DNA from: Toxonevra muliebris
Lineage: Eukaryota; Arthropoda; Insecta; Diptera; Pallopteridae
DNA: 64,000 nucleotides
Direction of reading: 5' to 3'
NCBI GenBank assembly: GCA_963691655.1
Contig: OY829330.1
Location: forward strand, 4,368,793 to 4,432,792
The notes under the pieces were generated by a model. It did no database searches, was not told the DNA's origin, and saw nothing but the letters and a program-made list of their open reading frames with translations. The position numbers were made by a program, and so were the translations under genes. The first letter of the stretch is position 1. Each line of letters opens with the position of its first letter. Positions 1 to 11,329 of the stretch are shown one piece after another.

Positions 1-960
1 AATGAAGGATTGCGAAGAGAGCTTTCGTGGAGGTAGTACGGAGGGCCCCAGTAATCAATATGGCTGCCGTTCTTCTAACCTTATCCAGTGGTTTAAGGTT
101 GACCGCCTTTGAAGTAGCTGGCCACCAGAAGACGGATCCATAAAGAAGATTAGGCTCGACCACTGCTGAATAGAGCCAGGAAGTGACTCGAGGTTGAAGA
201 CCCCATCTTGTTCCTAATGCCCTCTTACAGCAGTAGAGAGCGCAAGAGGCTTTCCGTACTCTCTCTGCTGTGTTAGCTTTCCATTGAAGTTTAGGATCAA
301 GAACAAGTCCTAAATATTTGACGCGCTTACTAAGACAAAGCGAGATACCATTAATTTTGGGTAGGGCAAAAGTTGGTATTTTATACTTTCTAGTGAAAAG
401 CATAACCTCTGTTTTGGCAGGATTAACATTAAGACCGAATTCACGGCACCAGTGAGACAGAATGCTAAGTGAGCGATTTAGCCGTTCTGAAAGAGTAGCA
501 ACGTATTTGCCGGATACTGCAATAGCAATGTCATCTGCATAAGCTATTATTTTGCAGCCGGTTTGATCTAATCTGTTCAGCAGTGTGTTCACCGCCAGAT
601 TCCAAATAAGAGGCGATAATACACCTCCTTGTGGTGTGCCCCTATTGACAACCTTTTTGACTTTATCATTTCCGATAGAGGAGCTGATGATACGTGTTTA
701 AGTAGTTGTCCTATAAATTTAACCAGATTAACATCAAGATTAAGATTTATTTAGGCATTAACGACAGCGTCGGGGCAGACATTGTTGAAAGCCCCCTCGA
801 TATCGAGAAACACTGCAAGCGTGTATTCCTTGTTGGAAAGTGATTTCTCAACTTCCTCAATGAGTACATGTAGCGCTGTTTCCACAGACTTCCCTTTAGT
901 ATAGGCATGCTGTGATTTGGATAAAAGAGTGGGAACTTCGTTACATAAAGCTGTACTGGA
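1..960 (-). pseudogene. Non-LTR retrotransposon reverse transcriptase (I/R1/LOA-like), fragment
   Basis: Read on the minus strand this is the palm-to-thumb part of a non-LTR retrotransposon reverse transcriptase, the enzyme that copies element RNA at the target site. Order from high to low coordinates: HAYTKGKSVETALH and a first catalytic block LDIEGAFNNV (about 760-920), a frameshift and stop near 690-750, GGVLSPLIWNLAVN (about 600-640), the catalytic YADDIAIAVSG (about 515-545), LNVNPAKTEVMLF (about 400-450), KYLGLVLDPKLQW (about 285-325), and the thumb segment ending GALRTTSTKALFAIL at the window edge. These motifs are typical of R1/I/LOA-type ORF2 proteins; the exact clade is not decidable by eye. 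The 5' side is cut near 960 and the 3' side runs off the window. The frameshift makes it non-functional. Confidence 0.9.
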
Positions 961-1739
961 GCTGTTTATAGTTATTATAATAATATATCATTATTTTATA
1001 AACAATAGCTATTTTATAAAGTGGGCGTGGTCGCCTGTTTGTACTTAGTAGAAGATTAAAAAGTTGTTTTATAACATCCTGTGCCATGCTTTATACTTTT
1101 GGCGCCATTTATTTGGAAGTTAGAGGTCTTTTTTAAAGTAGGCGTGGCAGCCCGCCCATTTTCCGTATAATAAACATTGTTGCTGCTATAGCTTCACACT
1201 CTTAAGTTTTTTCAAAATGAGTGTTTCATTCGTATGGGAGGTGGGCGTGGCAATGGGCTAATTTTTAAAAGTTTTTGTTTCAAACTTTTCTTTGACCAAA
1301 AAACAACATTTGCAAAGTTTCATAGAGATTGAACAACGTTTACTATTTTTGGCAACAGGTTATATGGAGACGCGACACTGTGCGCCGCGGCAATTTGGCC
1401 GCAAGGTGAATTTCAAAGTATCGTCATCAATTTCTTTTATTTCTCGCAAAAGAAAAAAAAAAGTGATTGCTTTCTAGTGATATTGAAAAATATTTTAAGC
1501 ATTGATTTTTAAATGTAATGTTATGCTACTATTATTGTATTTAAAAAACACAAATTAAAAATTTTGAGGCTCATTTGCCGCGGCGCGCCCTCCGAAGGAT
1601 TAAATCAGTTGAAGTGCAAAAGATTTAACTAGTTAGTTCTTGATGGACCTACCGAGAATTGTGATCAGATCGAAATTTGACGAATTAAAAAATGAAGCGC
1701 CCCAAAATTTTGCGCTTCCCAAAGTGGGCGCCCTGTGCT
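961..1739. other. Intergenic AT-rich stretch with GTGGGCGTGG-type motifs
   Basis: No gene seen. The motif GTGGGCGTGG, or a one-base variant, recurs near 1021, 1138 and 1243, and again near 42011 inside a repeat copy, so part of this stretch is probably decayed repeat. A 61-codon open frame at 1292-1477 has no ATG near its start and no recognisable motif. A CG-rich patch lies near 1575-1595. Confidence 0.5.
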
Positions 1740-2114
1740 AGTGCTCTGCCTTAAAGACGGCCCTGTTTTCGAGGGCCTTCCAACACTGGCCAGTACGACA
1801 GCTACATTTTAGATGGGCTCAGTTTATTGGCACGCTTGGCATTGCTGAGATTACCACTCTCTGCAAAGCCTTTCGTACAAACGCTTTATGGCAGTTTTTG
1901 CGGGAGCGTTTTTAATTTTTTTTCGAAACTCAAGTCGGGTAGCCACGATTGTGAAACTATTTTGAGTGCACTGTTGTACAATTTCAGCGCATTTGGGCGG
2001 CATATAGTTATCCATGGAAAATATCTCTTTCAAATTATGCTTCAAAAGTGATATGACGTTTGTCGATTTGACAACGTATGCCACAGTTATTAGATGTAGA
2101 TGGCCCACCCTGTA
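1740..2114 (-). mobile_element. Tc1/mariner-type element, 5' end fragment with transposase N-terminus
   Basis: The minus strand begins at 2114 with TACAGGGTGGGCCATCTAC, the kind of terminal inverted repeat found on Tc1/mariner-type elements. About 100 bp inside, a start codon near 2015 opens a frame reading MDNYMPPKCAEIV, then NSFTIVATRLEFRK and NAPAKTAIKRLYERL. This fits the N-terminal helix-turn-helix that such transposases use to bind their own ends. After a stop near 1850, another frame gives SVGRPSKTGPSL, matching the GRPxTGRS linker that follows the helix-turn-helix in this group, so homology runs to about 1740. There is no catalytic domain and no 3' end. It is a truncated, stop-containing relic. 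Confidence 0.65.
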
Positions 2115-2799
2115 CAAAATTCAACTCGAGTATTATCAGCATATTAAATAAACATTTCTACCATTACAAGTAAGTACATTACATTTATACTTTATAGAGA
2201 GACATATTTTCATAGACGTCTGTTGTTATTGTCACGTTTATCGCCTTTAGACATGAAGCTTGTTATTCCAATGTATTTTGATACATTTTTAAAACTCAAA
2301 TGGAATATTAATGTTTCCTCCATGTTTTGCGCTTCAATAAAGAAATTTGTATATGCACAATGGATACAATACAACAACAGAAAACGTGCATGTATTTTCA
2401 TACGTTTCCCTAATGCAAAAGAGAAGGTCATAAAGTCATCTAAATACAATAAGATGTATGATGAAAAATTGGATGTAACAATTTGTGGCATATGATTTAA
2501 GGAAAGGACCATTTTTGCAAAAAAAAAAAAAATATCCTCTGCAAAGATTACTCAGAACTACTCAGCCTTCCGACATTTAAAACATGTTTAATTATAGAAA
2601 TTCAAGATGATTTTTACAAATGAAAGCATTTTATACTAAATACGTCATAGAAATTAGCTACACCTACCCAACACAGTCTCCATTGCCATTGCCATTACCA
2701 CTAGAACGTGAGCCCCAAAACCCAGCTGTATTAAATTGTATAAAGAACTCTTCCCCATTTCTCTATTACGTCAAAGTCTCCAAAGCAACCATACACATA
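2115..2799. other. Intergenic, no gene recognised
   Basis: Two overlapping open frames on opposite strands (2210-2512 minus, 2223-2495 plus) match nothing I recognise and look like chance frames. A 13-base A-tract lies near 2519-2531, and short CCATTG repeats lie near 2679-2700. Confidence 0.5.
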
Positions 2800-4001
2800 C
2801 AGTAGGTGGAGAAAGTAAGTTGTCAAAATGAAAACAAAACTTTAGCACTAAATATATTCGCAATAATAAATAGCTACGTCAAATGTTGTATCAATAATAT
2901 AATGAAAAAAAAATTCAGTCCTGATTTTCTTTTAAAGTTGAATATTACTAAGTGACAGTACAATGGTGTAAAAATAAGTTTTCAAAAGCTTCAGCATCCG
3001 AAATGGCCACCTTTTTCGCTATCAATTTTAGTATGAAGTATTTTTCCCCATACCTTTATTCTCCATTTTCCTTTGAATCTCAATCTCAATCTGTCCTTGC
3101 ATTACCGTTTGATGACGAGTCAGGTCTAAATGATGATCATTATTACAAAATGTCTCTTTCATAATTATAAACATATATTTTAACACCATTTTAAAAATTT
3201 TGATGGGATATTGTGTTCTGAGTTGATGAAAACTTTACCTATACAGCTTTTCTCTTTAGGTACTGGTACGTCTTTTGGAGGATTGGAGACTATATCAACC
3301 AAGATATATGGTTTTCAGTGATGAAATTTTAATTATAATACCCATGTTCAAACATTCTAAAACTCTTTGCCTCTTTTAATTCTTGGCAGTTTTAATTCGT
3401 TATCATTATAGATAAATCAAATTTGTGCCTCGAAATTTTAAATTTATGATAAAAATGAAAAAAGCTCATAGAGTGCATGATTTTTGAAGACTTTTTCTTT
3501 GCTCTGGGCTTTTTTCTGGTTTTTGAAGAATCTGAAAGAAAACAATGTATCAAAATATTTGTGCACGAATAGTTTTATAAAATTTGTGTCATTGGTAACC
3601 AAGTTGAATGCTTATAAACTCTATAAAAGCAGAAAAAACTTTCCAGTTCTTGAAGAGAAAATCTTAGTACTTAATGTTTTCATCATTTCAGATCACAAAA
3701 CTTAAATCAAAATTTTTAGAAATGTACTGTAATCCATTCACAATGATGAGAGAAATATTTTGTAATGATCTTCACTAAGCCCCGACTCGTCATCAAACGG
3801 TAATGCAAGGATAGATTGAAAATGTACTTTTTAGAGCACGTTCTCCAATCTAACAAACCATAAAGGAAATCGGTGAATGATTATTTGGGGAAAATTACTC
3901 CAGAAAGATGTAAAAATGAATTTAAAGCTGTCAATTACTGAGAAAATATTTGGTGCTAAAGTTTTGTTTTCATTTTGGCAACTTACTTTCTCAACCTACT
4001 G
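2800..4001. mobile_element. Tc1-like element with long terminal inverted repeats, TA-flanked
   Basis: The left end CAGTAGGTGGAGAAAGTAAG at 2800 is mirrored by an end at 4001 whose reverse complement reads CAGTAGGTTGAGAAAGTAAG. Each end abuts a TA dinucleotide (2798-2799 and 4002-4003), the Tc1/mariner target duplication. The arms are long. After the outer ~70 bp they pair again further in: 3090-3170, with the core ACCGTTTGATGACGAGT, matches the reverse complement of 3740-3813. The arms therefore span roughly 260-370 bp each around a ~570-bp centre. I could not read a transposase in the centre; the open frames at 2952-3164 (inside an arm) and 3484-3705 show no DDE motif. It is best described as a non-autonomous Tc1-like element. 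Confidence 0.8.
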
Positions 4002-4003
4002 TA

Positions 4004-5373
4004 TGCAACATAGCCAACTCACAACGTTTGTTAATGTAGTATAAGTGAGCGAATATGAGTGCATGTATATGCTGCGGGGAAAAATAATAATAAAGGAAAC
4101 AAACCAAAAGCAATATAGTATTATTGTTAAATATAAAAAAAGCTGTGACAAAGTTAAAGTTTTCAGTTTTCAACGATTTTATTCTTCTCGCTAACATAGT
4201 TCAAAAATTCGTTAAAGTTTAAATGTGTGCTTGAGGATTGGTGAACTTTTTTTTTGTTGTTATTCGTTTAGAAGCACATTTTCACTACATAGCAGCTGAA
4301 CAAATAAGGTGAGTAAAAGAGGGAGAGAGTGGAGTGTTTAGTGTGCCAGCGCTGTTCTTTTAGCTTTTGCTCCATTTAATTTCCGTTCTCATTCCTCTTT
4401 GTTCTATTGCTTGTGTGTTTCTTGAGCTTCGTATCGTTTCGTTTTGTACTAGAATGAACTGTTGAGCAGCAGGGACGAATGCTATGGTTTCAATTACAAT
4501 TTTATTGACACATTTTCCTCCTTATTGGAGAGAGTCTCCACTGTATGTATGATATGGAATCATTTACCGTCCATGCAGCAACGGCAGCGATGGGTTTTCT
4601 TGATTGGCGAGGCGAGAGTGTCCTTTTCATGGTTTAAAAGTTTTAAAGTGAGCTAGCGCGACAATGAAAGTTATGGTGATGGATTTTAAACAATTTCGGT
4701 TCTTATAATTAAAAATAAAAATATATATACACAAATATTTATATATACAAATATATATTATCCGCGCATATATATGTATACACATAAAAGTTCTGAAAAA
4801 TTTTCCAATATAAAGTGCGTTATCTAAATTTAACGGTATCATCAGCAAGCCTGCTAATATAGCGAAATAAAAAACCATCGTTGCAAATGAGGAAAGTGTT
4901 TCAACTATTTATAAAATAAGTATGTGAAAAACGAAGAACACAGTGTTTGTTTCAATAAAATATCCAATAGTTATTAGAAAAAAAATTAATTAATAAAAAA
5001 AAATGTGTTTGTGAAAAATAAATACACATTTTATAAGCTTATTATCCCCACAAAGTCACAAAATAGCAACAAAAAGTCAAAACAAACACTAATGACCATG
5101 CATACCAATACATATACGAAGAGTGTAGAGAAGAATGAGCACACACACAGTGTATTGTTTCATATTTCCTTTATATCACTAATGTATTTTTTATTTGTAT
5201 AAATTTCAGTTTTCAAAAAGCTATTCTTATATATTTTTCTTTTCAATAATTGTGAAACCTCTTCTTCGAGTAAAACATTTCACACAAATCTCGCTTCTTA
5301 TTATATAAGCATGTACCTAAGCCTATTAGTATTGCCAATTCCATGCGAGGACATACTCTATGATATCAATTTT
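4004..5373. other. Intergenic, AT-rich, no gene recognised
   Basis: No coding signal. There are TATATA-rich tracts near 4720-4790 and A-rich runs near 4975-5005. The open frame at 4627-4878 (minus) is low-complexity translation of that tract. Confidence 0.5.
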
Positions 5374-5413
5374 TAATCAATTTGGTGCCTTGTGGAAGGC
5401 ACCAAATTGATTA
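5374..5413. repeat. Perfect 18-bp hairpin
   Basis: The arm TAATCAATTTGGTGCCTT (5374-5391) and its exact reverse complement (5396-5413) are separated by the 4-base loop GTGG. No T-tract or other terminator context follows. It could be a palindromic mini-element or a recombination product. Confidence 0.9.
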
Positions 5414-5639
5414 CGATGAAACTATAAATGTTAGAATGGCTAAGAGCGTGTCATTTCTACTTTATTTTTTTTCTTGTTCTTTTCAATATGGATTTTTTGA
5501 TAAATTGGGTACAGAGAGCTTCGTTGTCGAATAAATAGGTTAGGCCCATTCAGCTTTTGTTCATTTACAGTTTCAGAGTATTTGTGTTTGAATTATTTAT
5601 CTATGGTTCACGGTTTTTAGAACATTGACTTCTAGGAAT

Positions 5640-6110
5640 TGAATAGATTTAGCTTAGCACCAGGGAATATTTGATTTTCATCCTTATTGGACACAACCTC
5701 CCGAATACTGTTTCGCTTTGGTTACGAAATCAACCGCTTGACAAAAGGAAAATTACTAAGGTTGACGAACCAGACAGCTACTCAACCTTAGCAGAAACTA
5801 CATCGGCACTAAGACTTCGGTGCTCACAGGACACTGCATAATTGGGAGATATGCTGCACGACTAGAACTGCCATTTAATAACTTCTGTCGGGTTTGCAAC
5901 TCTGAGGAAGAAGAAGAAACAGTTTTCCATTTGTGCGAGTGCCCTTATCTGCCCAGGAGGAGACTAAAACTTCTAGACTCACTTTTTTCACTTGTCTGTC
6001 CGAGCTATCATAAATAAATATTAAGGATATAACCAGATTCATTATGGAATTCTTATGGTTCTCCACTCCGTAAATGAGGGAGTCGCGCCGTACTGTGGTA
6101 TAAACTTTTT
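5640..6110 (+). pseudogene. Non-LTR retrotransposon ORF2 C-terminus (I/R1-like)
   Basis: The plus strand encodes the C-terminal tail of ORF2 in retrotransposons that carry RNase H and a terminal zinc knuckle. Readable blocks are VLTGHCIIGRYAARLELP (about 5820-5875), then a cysteine/histidine cluster FCRVCNSEEEEETVFHLCEC (about 5880-5942) followed by RRRLKLL. After a frame change, ITRFIMEFLWFSTP (about 6028-6070) corresponds to the usual final helix. Upstream, 5640-5815 reads only as fragments. Two or more frameshifts separate the blocks. The element's 3' untranslated end is probably within about 6110-6300. The strand is opposite to the relics on both sides, so this is an independent insertion. 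Confidence 0.8.
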
Positions 6111-6429
6111 GACGTCTCTTTTTAAACATTTTTGTAGTTCCATGTTTTCTCATAACGACGAAAACTATAAAGGCGAAAATTTCATGTAACCAGTTTTATT
6201 GTATAAGTGTTTCGTGAGACTTCAAAAGGGAATGTCAAAAAATCTCATGAGAACTAGTCTCACCGCCTGAATGCAGACTTTTATAACGTACACACAAGGA
6301 GAAGTGGTCGGTATAAAAAATTATATGGGGCAATCCATGGTAACAAATCCTACTATCAACTTCTCATTTCCGATTTGGCTGAAACTTGGATATCTTTTTA
6401 TATTCTGTGAGTAACGCTTATTTTAATAT
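6111..6429. other. Unassigned spacer, probably element 3' UTR plus unknown repeat
   Basis: There is no gene. It begins with what is probably the 3' untranslated tail of the preceding retrotransposon relic. The rest shows no repeat partner in this window. Confidence 0.4.
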
Positions 6430-6765
6430 TTTGAAATTTTATGTGAAGCCATTCATGAGATTTTCAAAATTGCTGCTGTATCAGCAAGGCGCGTCTGTAT
6501 CTGGTCGAGCAATTTAAATTTGTCTCTATTATATTAAGTTCCACGATTGTGTTTAATGGAGTCCCAATCAAAAAATGGAATCTGCCGACATCGGAAATAT
6601 AGAGTTCAATATCACCTCAATTTGAACAATAACTGTTTGTAGTTCCTCTGCAATAAGGGATGCTCCTGTTGTGACTCGAATGAGATGATATCTGACTGAC
6701 TTGACTGCAGCCTTTCACAGGCCACCGAAATGGGGCGATTTAGGTGGAATATGATAATATTAGGT
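6430..6765 (-). pseudogene. BEL/Pao retrotransposon integrase, C-terminal part
   Basis: On the minus strand the text reads IPPKSPHFGGL, then KAAVKSVRYHLIRVTT, then EELQTVIVQIEVILNS and, after a frame change, FLIGTPLNTI. This is the region after the catalytic glutamate in BEL/Pao integrases, whose consensus runs PPxxPHFGGLWEAAVKS...HFLIG. The tryptophan codon of GGLW has become a stop. The other half of the same integrase lies at about 8010-8220 on the same strand; the 6770-7850 retrotransposon fragment sits between them. Confidence 0.8.
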
Positions 6766-6769
6766 TAAA

Positions 6770-7850
6770 AGGAAATGCTCAAAAAAACTGAGCGTTCACG
6801 GGCGCCAAAAATTTGGTCAATTATGATATCTCTAAACATTTGGAATCCTCCACCTACGAAATAGATCTCAAAAAGCCTCTATCCATCCTGAAACCATCGG
6901 TCTGTTGACCGAATATCCGCCAGGTCCTCCAGTTCTGCAAACAGTCCGTCTCCTAGGAAACGGAGTCGACGGATTTGGATATTGGTTGAGATAACTGATC
7001 TTGTTTGCTGCATTCCACCATACCAACGATACATAGGCAAGTCCAGGACGGATAACAGCCGTGTACATCCAATGGATGAGTTGCGGATGTAAGCCCCACC
7101 GTTTACAAAAGGTTATTTTTCCTTTCTTCGATATTCCTCTTCCAGCTTGCTATCAAGCATACTTCTAAGATACTTTGCTTCGGATGAAAGTTCTAGAGAA
7201 AATTATGGAGTGATTTCTTTTTGAACAGAACAAATTCAGTTTTGGAGGAATTAACTCCTAAGCCGCTTGATTTCGCCCACATTGAAAGCTCCTTAAGTGC
7301 AGAGGACATGAGATCACTAATTGTTAGCAAAAATTTTCCGCCTATCATGATTACCACGTCATCTACTTACGCAACTGCCTTTACTCTTTTTTGCGCAAAC
7401 ACCCTAAGGATTTGGTTGACGACAAGTAAGCAAAGTAGCGCTGATACGACTCCCCTTGTGATAGCCCTCGTGTGACCAGTTTTCTGGTTGTACTTGTGGA
7501 TAATTGGGAATTAATTATTCTGCTACTTAGCATTTCATCGATCCAAATAATCAGCCCCTCTTCTACTTTTGATCTCACTAGTTCTGCTTTAATGGACTCC
7601 GTCTTCACGTTGTTAAAGGCTCCCTCGAGCGTCGATTGATTGTTCTCTCCAAAGTTTTCAAAAGAAAGGAGGAGGAACTGATCGGTCTGTAATCTTTTGC
7701 CGTAGAATGTACTGTTTTCCCAGCTTTGGGAATGAGTACTACTCTCACCTTCTTCCAACCATTCGGAGCAATACTAGGCCCCAGGCAGCCTTTAAAGATT
7801 GCAATGGGCTGAGTAATATTGCCTGAAGAGAAAACTGTAGCATAGCCAGT
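6770..7850 (-). pseudogene. Non-LTR reverse transcriptase relic nested in BEL/Pao integrase
   Basis: Minus-strand blocks in order: GWKKVRVVLIPKAGK with DYRPISS (about 7680-7780), EGAFNNVKTESIKAEL (about 7575-7632), the second catalytic block VDDVVIMIGGKF preceded by a stop (about 7325-7375), LGVNSSKTEFVLFKK (about 7210-7265), and MYTAVIRPGLAYVSLVWW (7015-7068), with a tail to about 6870. This is the full order of a non-LTR reverse transcriptase from fingers to thumb, of I/R1/LOA flavour, interrupted by several stops and frameshifts. Its YxDD tyrosine is lost to a stop. The plus-strand frame at 7221-7475 is its shadow. It was inserted in the same orientation as the integrase it splits. Confidence 0.85.
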
Positions 7851-8009
7851 ATGATGTGAATTTGTATGATTTGAATTATTTTACTGCCCACACCACAGCT
7901 CTCTCTGTAATTATGCTGGCTATTCGTTCTTGGGACTTAAGTTAACGGTGCCCTCGGACAACAGATGAAACCAAAATGGATTCTGTACAACCAGGAAAGT
8001 GTATCTCAG
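7851..8009. other. Junction zone between nested non-LTR relic and BEL/Pao integrase core
   Basis: I could not decide where the non-LTR insertion ends and the BEL/Pao sequence resumes. No clear domain is readable, and a target duplication is not obvious. Confidence 0.35.
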
Positions 8010-8230
8010 TTAAGATCGAAAGGATCTCGTGACTAGAATCTGTCCAAGAGTAGCCAGATTCAATTTGAACCAGGAAGTACTTTTAATGAAAGAAGCTCGA
8101 AGCAGACCGAGCTCCGACGAAATTTGTTGCATTATCACAATACATTTTTGTGCAGACCCCTCGCCGAGCGACGAATCTATTCAGTGCGTTTAGAAAGAGT
8201 TGACTGTCTCGATCTTCTTCGAATACTGCA
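8010..8230 (-). pseudogene. BEL/Pao retrotransposon integrase, catalytic core part
   Basis: The minus strand reads FLNALNRFVARRGVCTKMY then CDNATNFVGARS. This is the block containing the second catalytic aspartate (DNxTNFVGA) of BEL/Pao integrases, which join element DNA into the chromosome. The arginine-arginine-glycine before it is also typical. The downstream remainder of the domain resumes at about 6765, beyond a ~1.1 kb retrotransposon insertion. No long terminal repeats belonging to this copy were recognised. Confidence 0.85.
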
Positions 8231-9849
8231 TTTCAATGTTCCTGCTAAAAAGAAATGAATCTGCTCTAAAATGTTAAAAAATCTTTTTAAAAAAAACATC
8301 AATGAGTAAATACTGTATTTTAAAACTTTTTGGTGGGTTGTGACTTTATATGTGTGGTCTGCCAAAAATAATGAATGTTAATATTTACGAAACATGAAGT
8401 GATAGAGTGGCGAAATTGTGGCAGTAATGTGATTTTTTGTAATTAGGATGAAACTTTTACAAAGTTTCAGTTTTAAGACTCAATGCACACAAAAAACGAA
8501 AAGTTAATAGCTTTTCCCCAATGAGTTCGTGTTTATGAATGAAATCATACAAAACCATTTGATAAAAAATCGAAAGCAAATAAAAAAAGGCAAAAGAAGA
8601 AAACAAAATGAGCAAAAAATAAAGTTAGCTTTAACTTGAACGAATCCATAAGGCACTAAAGTAGGAGTTCAACTTTTCAGAAGAGGACGACGAGACGAGG
8701 GGACGTTCATTTTAAAATTGTGTGTTTCCTTGCCATTGACATTTTTAATATAATTTATTTGATTAATTTTGTCAAATTTCCTGAATGTAATTTATTCATT
8801 ATAAATACTTTACTAATTGTACTAATAAGACAAAGAAGGCCGTTTTCTTTTTGCGTTATTAAAATGATACGTAAACAATATTTATGTAAGTTTCCCAAAA
8901 CTTTTTTTTTATTTTTTTATTTGTTATTAAAATTAAAACAAGCATATAATAAGCAAATGCACCATTGACAAATTGGCGGACATGCCAATAATTTCATAAA
9001 TTGTTTTCACTCATAAAACATAAATTAAAGAAAATGATTAATTTTAAAACATTTTTACAATCACTTTGCAACAGTAATTAAAATAATTAAATTGTAAAGA
9101 AGTAGATGAGAAAACTGAGAGATTTAGTAAGATTGATATCTTGTACGTTGTTGATGATTTTCCAATTAGCATTTTTATTTTATATCGATACATTTGATAT
9201 CAAATACCTTTCTCAAATATCCAATGTTAATTCTCAACAGCACTTCCATTGGCTGATTATAGCGTTCTCAACTTAAAAGGCACTTTTTTGTATGGTGATT
9301 TTCTTAGTTATTAAGTTGAGCAATTTGTGATTCTCCAATTGTTGTATTTCTCCAGCTGGCATCAAATAAAAAAATACCGCATTGCCATATGCAAACAAAA
9401 TTCAATATTATATTTATAAAAAAAAAAGTTACTTAACGATTTTTAGTCAAATATTCTACTATGCAAATAAAAACATAAACTTTTATTTAAATTTTTTGTT
9501 AAGCTTTTAAGCTTCATCAAAAGTGTCTATATTATTTTAAAAAAGGAAAGCAAAGGATAATATCACAGTCCAACAAATTAAGACTTTTTATCTGCAACAG
9601 AATAGCCACCCTATAATCCTGAAAGGGCATGTTGTATAGACCATTTTTGTAAAACAAACTCTCAGTCTCAGTTTTTTTTACAGTAGGTCAAAGTTTTCTT
9701 ATTTTGATCGAAGGGAGCTAAATACTAAGTGCAAAAAGTGTTATACATTGATGTCTGAGGAAAATCTTGTTGGCAAAGTTGTATGGTAGAATTTTACAAG
9801 GCTCATTTCTGTAGAGCATTTTAACCCTTTAGTTCCTCTTTTTATGGGA
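8231..9849. other. AT-rich intergenic, no gene recognised
   Basis: Nothing codes convincingly here; the open frames at 8177-8365 and 8720-8968 are low-complexity. TTAACCCTTTAGTTCC near 9821 resembles a TTAA-flanked element end, but I found no partner. Confidence 0.5.
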
Positions 9850-10920
9850 CAATTTGACCTTTTTTGTGATGAAAACCTGAAAAGTCCTTTCAAAAGAGAC
9901 ATTTAAGGATTAAAATGTTCGATAAAAATATTTGCCAGAAAATTTCACTAGGGTCACCAAAGACATAAAAGTCATCTCGCATAGCTCTATGTATTGGAGA
10001 ATTCAAAGCATAATTCGTACGGCAAAAGCCTAAGTAAAATAAATCAAAATGACGAAGTACTCTAATAGGCACATTAAAACTAAGTAATTGTAAAAGAGCG
10101 GGGCAATCAACCCTACCCATTACAATATCAGAGATAAATAACACTGATAAAATTATTCTTCTATTCTCTAATGACTTTAAATTAATGAGTTTACATCGAG
10201 CCTTATATGATGGAATAGGCTCAGAAAAATTTAATACACGTAAAGCAAATCTTAAAAATGATTTTTGCACCCGTTCGAGACGTAGAGCATGAGAGGCATA
10301 AAAAGGATTCCAGATAAGGGAAGCATTTTTGACATTATTGACGCATCATTCATACGCAGAGTTAAAATCAGCTTGTAATTTTAACGAGTCTGATAAATTC
10401 TTTACTCTTAGAAATATTTTCATATCATCAGCAAACAATAAACATTTTGCATATTTAATAGTATTTGAAATATCATTAATAAAAAGTGTAAAAAGCAATG
10501 GACCCAAAAACACCCTTGTGGCACACCAGAAGACGCAATTAAGGGCTTAGAGAGAGCATCCTCAACACGGACATAACAGACTCTATTGTTAAGATAAGAT
10601 GAAAACCAATTTAATAAATTTGAATGAAAGCCAATTTTAGCCAATTCAGCAATCAGTATAGAATGAGAGGCTTTGTCAAAAGCCTTCGAAAAGTCAGTAT
10701 AAATGGTGTCAACCTGACAACCATCCTGAAACGACGAGATGCAATATTGTGAAAAAATTGTAAGATTACTCACAGTAGAGCGACCTGGAACAAATCCATG
10801 TTGGCATGGCCAAATTAAATTCTTTACAGCAAAAAATTTCTTATCCTTCACAATACTCTCAAAGAGTTTACTCACTTCTCTATCTAGTCTAATCTGCCTA
10901 AAGTGCCTCATCCAGTCCAG
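9850..10920 (-). pseudogene. Jockey-clade reverse transcriptase, 3' two-thirds
   Basis: The minus strand encodes QHGFVPGRSTVSNLTIFSQ (about 10765-10822), the first catalytic block DTIYTDFSKAFDKASHS (about 10660-10710), a GVPQG motif (about 10520), LLFADDM (about 10422-10442) in a shifted frame, and a C-terminal tail 9890-10270. That tail includes SYKARCKLINLKSLENRR and a histidine/leucine-rich stretch, matching the post-thumb tail of jockey-type ORF2. The catalytic aspartates (DFSKAFD, FADD) are retained, but frameshifts near 10290 and 10500 break the frame. The 5' edge is abrupt near 10910-10990, where unrelated sequence follows. Confidence 0.9.
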
Positions 10921-10984
10921 TTTCCCTCAACAATTTGAGCATTTCGCTCGGGTTCTAGCCTCTTGTTCCTCTCTTCCTGCCTGA

Positions 10985-11329
10985 GTAATTCCCTGATTAC
11001 GCTATCTCCTATTCTATAGAAAAAAAAGTGCTCAAGTTTGTTATTAAATATTTGAGAAAATGTAGTGGAGAGTTGTCAAGAAAGTTGAAAAGGCAGAGCC
11101 GGCTCAAAGTTTTTTGCCGCCCTAAGACAGTTATTCGTTGCTATACAAAAGATGGAGAAAAACAGAAAAATTTGTTGGATTTTGATAAGAATTTACACTT
11201 ATAGTAATTTTTGTACCCTAATGTCAAATTGGTTTTCTTTTAGACCGTCTAGTTTTTTCAGAAATCCATGTTTTGCCGAACTGAACCAACTTTTTTTTTC
11301 AAAATTACACATCTCAACAATGTAACCGG
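10985..11329. other. Spacer before the long-inverted-repeat element
   Basis: No gene is seen. The outer limit of the inverted-repeat arm that starts near 11330 is uncertain, so some of this may belong to that element. Confidence 0.4.

Noticed and set aside
4627..4878. Membrane protein gene (83 codons, isoleucine/tyrosine rich)
   Set aside because: It is a translation of a TATATA/ATATAC low-complexity tract.
7221..7475. Plus-strand ORF of 84 codons
   Set aside because: Antisense shadow of the minus-strand non-LTR reverse transcriptase, which carries the recognisable motifs.
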